Shown here in pieces: positions 52,895 to 57,887 of a stretch of 57,887 nt of DNA. Origin of the DNA: Actinomadura sp. 6K520. Lineage in GTDB: Bacteria > Actinomycetota > Actinomycetes > Streptosporangiales > Streptosporangiaceae. The stretch's first letter is position 1; every line of letters starts with the position of its first letter. The notes under the pieces are model-generated. The model had not been told where the DNA came from. It worked only from the letters and a program-made list of their open reading frames with translations, and did no database searches. Position numbers and translations under genes: made by a program. Location: assembly GCF_004349245.1 (NCBI RefSeq), contig NZ_SMLC01000033.1, forward strand, positions 1 to 57,887, given 5' to 3'.

Positions 52895-53521
52895 ATGGTC
52901 AAGGTTCCAGAATCGCTGCCGGCCCGGATGTACCTGCTGGCGTACGACCTTCGGAAGCACAAGATGAGCAAGGGCCGCGCGGAACTCGGCTACGTGCTGC
53001 GCGGCGCCGCCCTGACCGAGCTGTACCTCGACGGCCGGCTCGGCGAGGAGCGCCGCAAGCCCGTCCCGGGCACGCCCGGCGACGATCCGTACGGCGTGCT
53101 GGCGCAGATCGCCGGGTCACGGCCCAGGTCGTGGCAGCACTGGGTGCGCAAGGACAGCAAGGAGATGGTGGCCAGGATCCGGGACGAGCTGGTCCGCGAC
53201 GGGTGGATCCGCGTGCGGGAGCACCGGGTGCTGGGCCTGTTCCCCCGCCAGGAGGTCACCGTCAGGGACCCGCGGGTGGTGAAGCAGCTGTGGGGCGGGG
53301 CGTCGTCCGCGCTCCGGGGGCGTCCGGTCGCGCACGTCCACAGCTACGACGCGGCGGCGGTCGCGCTGGCCGCGGCGGGCGAGCTGACGACCGTCCTGCC
53401 CCGCGCGGACCGGCGGCGCCACAAGCGGCGCATCCGGGAGCTGACGGCCCGGACGGGCCCGGCGCCGACGGCGGTCCGCAAGGTGATCGGCGAGCAGCAC
53501 GCGGCCGACGCCGCCGGCTGA
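52895..53521 (+). CDS. GOLPH3/Vps74 (GPP34) family phospholipid-binding protein
   Basis: 208-residue soluble GPP34 domain protein (ARMYLLAYDLRKHKMSKGRA; LGYVLRGAALTELYLDGRLG; VRDGWIRVREHRVLGLFPRQ). Eukaryotic GOLPH3 binds PI4P at Golgi membranes; actinobacterial homologues are numerous and have no settled role. It follows the RHH gene by one base and completes the SPFH operon, so a membrane-surface role is inferred. The gene is convergent with ohr, one base apart. Confidence 0.88.
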   Translation: MVKVPESLPARMYLLAYDLRKHKMSKGRAELGYVLRGAALTELYLDGRLGEERRKPVPGTPGDDPYGVLAQIAGSRPRSWQHWVRKDSKEMVARIRDELVRDGWIRVREHRVLGLFPRQEVTVRDPRVVKQLWGGASSALRGRPVAHVHSYDAAAVALAAAGELTTVLPRADRRRHKRRIRELTARTGPAPTAVRKVIGEQHAADAAG

Positions 53522-53522
53522 G

Positions 53523-53930
53523 CTACTCGACCACCAGCTCCACCGGGACGTTGCCCCGGGTGGCGTTCGAGTACGGGCAGATCCGGTGGGCGCGCTCCAC
53601 CAGCTCGCGCCCGTTCTCCAAGTCGTCGGGCAGTTCCACGCGCAGGACGACGGTCAGCCCGAAACCGCCCTCGACGTCGCCGCCGATGCCGACCTCGGCC
53701 GTGACGGAGACGTCCCGGACGTCCTGGCGGGTGCCGCGGGCGGCCGCGGCGAGCGCGGAGGCGAAGCAGGCCGCGTACCCGGCGGCGAACAGCTGCTCGG
53801 GGTTGGTCCCCTCGCCGTCCCCGCCCATCTCGCGCGGCGCGGCGAGGGACAGGCTGAGGCGGCCGTCGGAGCTGACGGCCTTGCCGTCCCGCCCGTTGGC
53901 GGTGGCGACGGCGGTGTAGTGGACGTCCAT
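53523..53930 (-). CDS. ohr: organic hydroperoxide resistance protein (Ohr/OsmC)
   Basis: 135-residue thiol peroxidase that reduces organic hydroperoxides with lipoyl-type thiols. The two redox cysteines are Cys55 in GYAACFASAL and Cys118 in RICPYSNATRGN; the Ohr-type N-terminus (DVHYTAVATANGRDGKAVSS) and length fit. The ATG at 53930 follows AAGGGGCG. An imperfect inverted repeat and promoter lie upstream, but no ohrR gene is adjacent. Confidence 0.92.
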   Translation of the reverse strand: MDVHYTAVATANGRDGKAVSSDGRLSLSLAAPREMGGDGEGTNPEQLFAAGYAACFASALAAAARGTRQDVRDVSVTAEVGIGGDVEGGFGLTVVLRVELPDDLENGRELVERAHRICPYSNATRGNVPVELVVE

Positions 53931-53945
53931 GAACGCCCCTTTCAA

Positions 53946-54000
53946 TTGTGGACAACTCAGTTGGACACAACCAACATACCGCAGCCGGGCGGCGCCGCAA
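53946..54000 (-). promoter_or_regulatory. ohr promoter and OhrR/MarR-like operator
   Basis: On the minus strand TTGCGG (54000-53995) and TATGTT (53978-53973) are spaced by 16 bases. Directly downstream, 53946-53970 is a 25-bp inverted repeat (arms TTGTGGACAACT and AGTTGGACACAA, two mismatches) between promoter and start. This is a typical place for a MarR/OhrR repressor. Confidence 0.55.
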
Positions 54001-54088
54001 GGCCCGCAGGGGCCCCAAGTCGCTCCGACATGTTTATGCGGGACCGAAAGGGCACGAATCAGTCGGACGAACCTTGGACGGAGATGAC

Positions 54089-54937
54089 GTGGAGATCAGC
54101 CTCGACCTCCTGCTCCCCCGGGACGCTGCGAGCGTCCCGGCCACCCGGAGGCTGCTGCACGCGGCGCTGACCGCCCTCGGCGTGGAGGAGCAGATCCGGG
54201 ACGACATCGAGGTCATGCTCACCGAGGCGTGCACGAACGTGATCAAGCACGCCGAGCACGGCGCGGACTACACGGTGCGGGCGACCATCCAGGACTCCCG
54301 CTGCCTGATCAAGGTGATCGACTCCGGGACGGGGTTCGACGCCGGCGTGCTACCCGCCCCCGAACTCGCCGACGAGCAGGGCCGCGGCCTGATGATCATG
54401 AGGATGCTGGCCGACGACGTCCGCTTCCGCTCGTTCATGCACGACGGGGCCCTCGTGTCACTGGAGAAGAACCTGCGGTACGGGAAGGGCAGCCTCGGCG
54501 GGCTGCTCACGGCCGGCAACGGCTCCTCGCTGCTGACCGGCCCCGATCCGGATACGGAGGACCTCCCCGCCCGCCTGTGCGAGATGGCGCGTACCGGTGA
54601 CACCGTCCGGCTCGCCGGCTTCGTCGACGCGGGGGCGCCGCCGAACCTGGCCGACGAGAAGGGCGACACGCTGCTCATGCTCGCCGCCCGCCACGGGCAC
54701 GCCGACACCGTCCGGGCCCTCGCGGCGCGCGGCGCCGACCCCGAGCGCGCCAACGACCGGGGGCGGCGGCCCCTCGCCGGCGCGGTGGCCAAGAAGGAGG
54801 GCGAGGTGGTGCGGGCCCTGCTGGACGCGGGCGCCGACCCGCGCGCGGGCTCGCCCTCGGCCGTCGACACGGCGCGGCGGTTCGGCCACACCGAGTTCCT
54901 CGCGCTGTTCGACGAGACCGCTCCCCCGCCCGCCTGA
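54089..54937 (+). CDS. RsbW-like ATPase fused to ankyrin repeats
   Basis: 282-residue fusion from a GTG at 54089 behind GGACGGAG. Residues about 1-140 are an RsbW/HATPase_c_2 domain with N box VMLTEACTNVIKHAEHG, G1 KVIDSGTGFDAG and G2 GRGLMIMRMLADDV. Residues about 165-275 are ankyrin repeats (VDAGAPPNLADEKGDTLLML, ARHGHADTVRALAARGADPE, KKEGEVVRALLDAGADP). RsbW domains phosphorylate or bind anti-anti-sigma partners; ankyrin repeats bind proteins. The fusion is unusual for this family. No sigma partner is nearby. Confidence 0.85.
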   Translation: MEISLDLLLPRDAASVPATRRLLHAALTALGVEEQIRDDIEVMLTEACTNVIKHAEHGADYTVRATIQDSRCLIKVIDSGTGFDAGVLPAPELADEQGRGLMIMRMLADDVRFRSFMHDGALVSLEKNLRYGKGSLGGLLTAGNGSSLLTGPDPDTEDLPARLCEMARTGDTVRLAGFVDAGAPPNLADEKGDTLLMLAARHGHADTVRALAARGADPERANDRGRRPLAGAVAKKEGEVVRALLDAGADPRAGSPSAVDTARRFGHTEFLALFDETAPPPA

Positions 54938-54981
54938 ACCCGCGGGCGCACCCGGGCCGGACGCCCGTTCGGAAGGCGCGC

Positions 54982-56070
54982 TCAGAAGGCCCCGTCGGAG
55001 GCCAGCTCGCTCGTGGCGGGCACGCCGTCCCCGCGCGCCTGCCCGTTCTTGTCCTCGATGACCACGCGGTGGTGCCAGTAGGGCGGCGCGATGCCCTCCT
55101 CGCGGATCACGCGGTGGAGCCGCTTGAGGAACTCGTGCTTGATGCGGAACTGGTCGCCGAACTCGGAGGAACGCAGGATCACGTGGAACCCGACGGTGGC
55201 GTCGTTGAAATCGTTGAAGCGGACAAAGATGTCGCAGTCGGCCACCCCGCCCTGGACCTCCTTCATCACCTCGTGCCCGACCTCGATGAGCAGGTCCTCG
55301 AACCGGTCCAGGTCGACCTCGTAGGCCACCTTCGCGTACACCAGGATCGACATGTCCTGCGCGGGACGGTGGTAGTTGGTGAGGATCGTGTCGGAGAACC
55401 TCATGTTCGGGATGACTTCGATGTTGTCGGACAGCGTCCGGATTGTGGTGTTGCGCCAGTTGATGTCGACGACGTAACCCTCCTGCCCCGTGGACAGCTT
55501 GATGTAGTCGCCGGGCTCGATCGTCTTGGCCGCCAGGACGTGCACGCCCGCGAACAGGTTGGCGAGGGTGTCCTGCAGGGCGAGCGCGACCGCGAGTCCG
55601 CCGACGCCCAGGGCGCCGAGCAGCGGCGTGATCGACACCCCGAGGCTCTGCAGCATCACCAGGATGCCGACGCCGAGGACGACCACGCGGGTGATGTTGG
55701 CGAAGATCGTCACATTGCCGGCGACGCCCTGCCTGGCCAGCGCGACCGAGCTGACACCGCCGGCGATCAGCCGCGCCAGCGCCAGCGTCACCACGAAGAT
55801 GGCGAGGGCCGTGAGCACCTTCGCGGTGACGTCGAGCGTGCCGCGCGGGAGCTGCACGACCCTGGCGGAGATCCAGAGGCCGAGCAGGACCGAGAGGGGC
55901 ACCGCCAAGTCCTTGACCAGCCGGGCCACCAGGTCGTCCCAGGTCGCCCGGGTGTCGCCCGCCCGCTGGAACAGCCGGCCGGTCAGCAGCCGCAGCAGGA
56001 CCGCGAGCGCCAGGGCGGACGCCAGCACGACCCCCGCGGCGATGACCCGTTCCCAGCTCACATCACCCAT
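54982..56070 (-). CDS. MscS-family mechanosensitive channel
   Basis: 362-residue inner-membrane channel. It has about four to five hydrophobic segments (VIAAGVVLASALALAVLLRL; LSVLLGLWISARVV; VLTALAIFVVTLALARLIAG). The conserved pore helix and beta domain are GALGVGGLAVALALQDTLAN, VHVLAAKTIEPGDYIKLSTG and NIEVIPNMRFSDTILTNYHR. A cytosolic C-terminal domain ends with an acidic tail. It should release solutes on hypo-osmotic stress. It is convergent with the RsbW-ankyrin gene. Confidence 0.92.
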   Translation of the reverse strand: MGDVSWERVIAAGVVLASALALAVLLRLLTGRLFQRAGDTRATWDDLVARLVKDLAVPLSVLLGLWISARVVQLPRGTLDVTAKVLTALAIFVVTLALARLIAGGVSSVALARQGVAGNVTIFANITRVVVLGVGILVMLQSLGVSITPLLGALGVGGLAVALALQDTLANLFAGVHVLAAKTIEPGDYIKLSTGQEGYVVDINWRNTTIRTLSDNIEVIPNMRFSDTILTNYHRPAQDMSILVYAKVAYEVDLDRFEDLLIEVGHEVMKEVQGGVADCDIFVRFNDFNDATVGFHVILRSSEFGDQFRIKHEFLKRLHRVIREEGIAPPYWHHRVVIEDKNGQARGDGVPATSELASDGAF

Positions 56071-56245
56071 GACGCGTGCATCTCTCCCTTCGCGCGGGCA
56101 CGGCGAACTCGCCCGTCAGATTCGCCCGTCAGATCCCGTTATGCCGCCCTGCGCGCCCCCGATCGTATAGAAGACCCGGGGCGCGCGAGGCACATCACGG
56201 ACTCCGGAGGCGGGCGCGACCCCCGGGACGATTACGCTTGATCAG

Positions 56246-57887
56246 ATGGTAGGCGTGGGAATGATGCGCCGGCTGGGGGTCACGGCGCTGGGACTGCGGA
56301 ACGGCCCCCACCGCGTCACGGTCGAGCGGGACCTCGAGGTCCCCGCCGGGGACGGCGTCACCCTGCTGGCCGACCGGTACGCCCCGACGGACGTCGAGCG
56401 GGCGCCCACGGTCCTCGTCCGGTCCCCCTACGGGCGGCGCGGCCCCTTCGGGCTCATGTGCGGGCAGGCGTTCGCGTCGCACGGGTTCCAGGCCGTCGTG
56501 CAGAGCGTCCGCGGCGGCTTCGGGTCCGGCGGCGTCTTCGAGGCGCTGGACGAACGGGAGGACGGCCTCGCCACCATCGAGTGGCTGAAGTCACAGCCGT
56601 GGTTCGGCGGGACGTTCGCGATGCACGGCCCGAGCTACCTCGGCTACGTGCAGTGGGCCGTCGCCGCGGAGGCGGGCCCCGAACTGCGCGCCCTGTCGAT
56701 GCAGGTCACCGCCTCGACGTTCCGCGACGCCGTGAACGTCGGCGGAACGTTCGCGCTGGAGTCGACGCTCATCTGGGTGGACCTCACCGCGCGGATGAAG
56801 AGTTCGCTCTCCGGGATCACGACCGGCATCATGTCGCCGCGCCGCGCCCGCCGCGCCACCCTCTCCGGGCGTCCGATCGCCGAACTCGACCGGCTCGCGA
56901 CGGGCGGGCAGCAGCGGTTCTTCCAGGAACTCCTCGTCAACGGCCCCGACACCTCGTTCTGGGACAAGCGCGACTTCAGCCCCACCGTCTCGCGGGTGAC
57001 GGCACCGGTGAACATGACCGGCGGGTGGTACGACATCTTCCTGCCGTGGCAGATGCGGGACTACGCCGCGCTCCGCGCCGCCGGACGGCGCCCGTACCTG
57101 ACCATCGGGCCGTGGTTCCACGCCGACCAGCGGATGATGCGCGGCTCGGTGGGCGAGTCGATCGCCTGGTTCCGCGCGCACCTGCTGGACGACCCGTCCG
57201 AGCTGCGGGAGCAGCCCGTGCGGCTGTACATCACGGGCGCGGGCGAGTGGCGCGAGTTCCCCGACTGGCCGGTCCCCGGCATGCGGGAGGAGCGCTGGTA
57301 CCTGCAGCCCGCCGGCGCCCTCGCACCGGACGAACCGCCCGAGTCCGAACCGGACACCTACCGGTACGACCCGGACCATCCGACGCCGTTCCTCGGCGGC
57401 CCCACCCTGCTCGGCGAGACCCGCCCGTCCACCGACCAGCGGCGCCTGGAACGCCGCCGGGACGTGCTGACCTACACCTCGGCCGTCCTCGACGAGGACC
57501 TGGAGATCATCGGCCCGGTCACCGCCGACCTGTACATCCGCTCGAACCGCGAGCACACCGACTTCGTGGTGCGGCTGTGCGACGTCACCCCCGACGGCGA
57601 GTCGCTGAACCTGTGCGAGGGCATGCGGCGCCTCGTCGCGGGCGAACCGGTGCCGGACGCCCATCCCTTGCCGGGGGCCCCTCCGCGAACCGCGCGGGAA
57701 GGCGTCCGGCACGTCGCCCTGGAGCTGTGGCCGGCCGGGCACCGCTTCCGCCGCGGCCACCGCGTCCGCGTGCAGGTCGCGAGCGGCGCCTACCCGCGCG
57801 TCGCCCGCAACCCCGGCACCGGCGCCCCCATCGGCACCGCCACCGAGATGCTCACCGCCGACCAGGAGGTCTTCCACTCCCCCGCCC
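56246..57887 (+). CDS. CocE/NonD-family hydrolase, 3' end outside the window
   Basis: About 547 residues are visible of an alpha/beta hydrolase of the X-Pro dipeptidyl-peptidase/cocaine-esterase family. The nucleophile Ser130 is in MHGPSYLGYVQW, the Asp near 262 in TGGWYDIFLPWQ, and the His near 291 in IGPWFHADQ. The C-terminal jelly-roll domain begins around residue 375 and includes GPVTADLYIRSNREHTDFVV and EGMRRLVAGEP. The ATG at 56246 lies 7 bases behind a TACGCT that could be the -10 of a leaderless transcript; an ATG five codons on is an alternative. The substrate (peptide or ester) is unknown. Confidence 0.9.
   Translation, partial: MVGVGMMRRLGVTALGLRNGPHRVTVERDLEVPAGDGVTLLADRYAPTDVERAPTVLVRSPYGRRGPFGLMCGQAFASHGFQAVVQSVRGGFGSGGVFEALDEREDGLATIEWLKSQPWFGGTFAMHGPSYLGYVQWAVAAEAGPELRALSMQVTASTFRDAVNVGGTFALESTLIWVDLTARMKSSLSGITTGIMSPRRARRATLSGRPIAELDRLATGGQQRFFQELLVNGPDTSFWDKRDFSPTVSRVTAPVNMTGGWYDIFLPWQMRDYAALRAAGRRPYLTIGPWFHADQRMMRGSVGESIAWFRAHLLDDPSELREQPVRLYITGAGEWREFPDWPVPGMREERWYLQPAGALAPDEPPESEPDTYRYDPDHPTPFLGGPTLLGETRPSTDQRRLERRRDVLTYTSAVLDEDLEIIGPVTADLYIRSNREHTDFVVRLCDVTPDGESLNLCEGMRRLVAGEPVPDAHPLPGAPPRTAREGVRHVALELWPAGHRFRRGHRVRVQVASGAYPRVARNPGTGAPIGTATEMLTADQEVFHSPA

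Noticed and set aside
1..57887. CRISPR array
   Set aside because: No regularly spaced direct repeats were found anywhere in the window.
1..57887. Intact tRNA or rRNA genes
   Set aside because: Only the degenerate tRNA-Pro 3' half at 4205-4243 was seen; no complete cloverleaf or rRNA segment.

Overview
The window is high-GC DNA from an actinomycete. The signs are a strong G/C third-codon bias, many GTG starts, DUF397/Scr1-type regulators, DUF6082, DUF6879 and SARP-type proteins, and a tRNA-Pro-targeted pSAM2-like integrase. The overall repertoire is reminiscent of Streptosporangiales such as Actinomadura, but that placement is only an impression.

Layout. (A) 0.3-5.4 kb: small accessory genes (membrane protein, HEAT-repeat protein, SUKH/SMI1 protein) mixed with an IS5-like transposase end and a truncated tyrosine integrase beside a tRNA-Pro 3' half. 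(B) 5.4-14.1 kb: a Ser/Thr kinase translationally coupled to a coiled-coil membrane protein, a Nudix hydrolase, a histidyl-tRNA synthetase, DUF6879, and a first WhiJ/AbaA-like module (DUF397, Scr1-type regulator, small protein, RsbW-like ATPase). (C) 14.1-22.3 kb: a ScoMcrA-like type IV restriction endonuclease, a complete IS3-family element with a slippery heptamer, a broken DUF6082 gene, an IS701-family element with perfect ends and a CTAG target duplication, a decayed helicase N-terminus, and a second WhiJ/AbaA-like module. (D) 22.5-38.6 kb: the core defence island. A minus-strand operon encodes a Ser/Thr kinase, a SNF2-type helicase resembling DISARM DrmD, a very large Eco57I/PglX-like adenine methyltransferase (split by one single-base frameshift) and a membrane protein. 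It diverges from an 1818-residue DUF4011-helicase-Vsr-DUF3320 protein of the Hhe type. (E) 38.8-57.9 kb: a more chromosomal-looking region with DUF6082, an amidase, an ECF sigma factor, a GH43/AbfB arabinofuranosidase with a LacI-like operator, a secreted beta-helix protein, a SARP regulator with an internal deletion, an MFS exporter, an SPFH-RHH-GPP34 operon under a palindromic operator, Ohr, an RsbW-ankyrin fusion, MscS, and a CocE-type hydrolase that runs off the right edge.

The genes of A-D fit a mobile-element-rich accessory/defence island. It holds three candidate antiviral units (type IV restriction, DrmD-like/methyltransferase, Hhe-like) and two kinase-containing operons. The second half of the methyltransferase and the membrane gene behind it are visibly poorer in G+C than everything around them, suggesting a recent exchange of the specificity region. 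No complete DISARM core (drmA/B/C), BREX core (pglZ, brxC) or dnd genes are visible, so the kinase-helicase-methyltransferase-membrane operon is the best candidate here for an undescribed or reduced system. Several genes are broken by single-base frameshifts; whether these are biological or sequencing errors has to be settled from reads.
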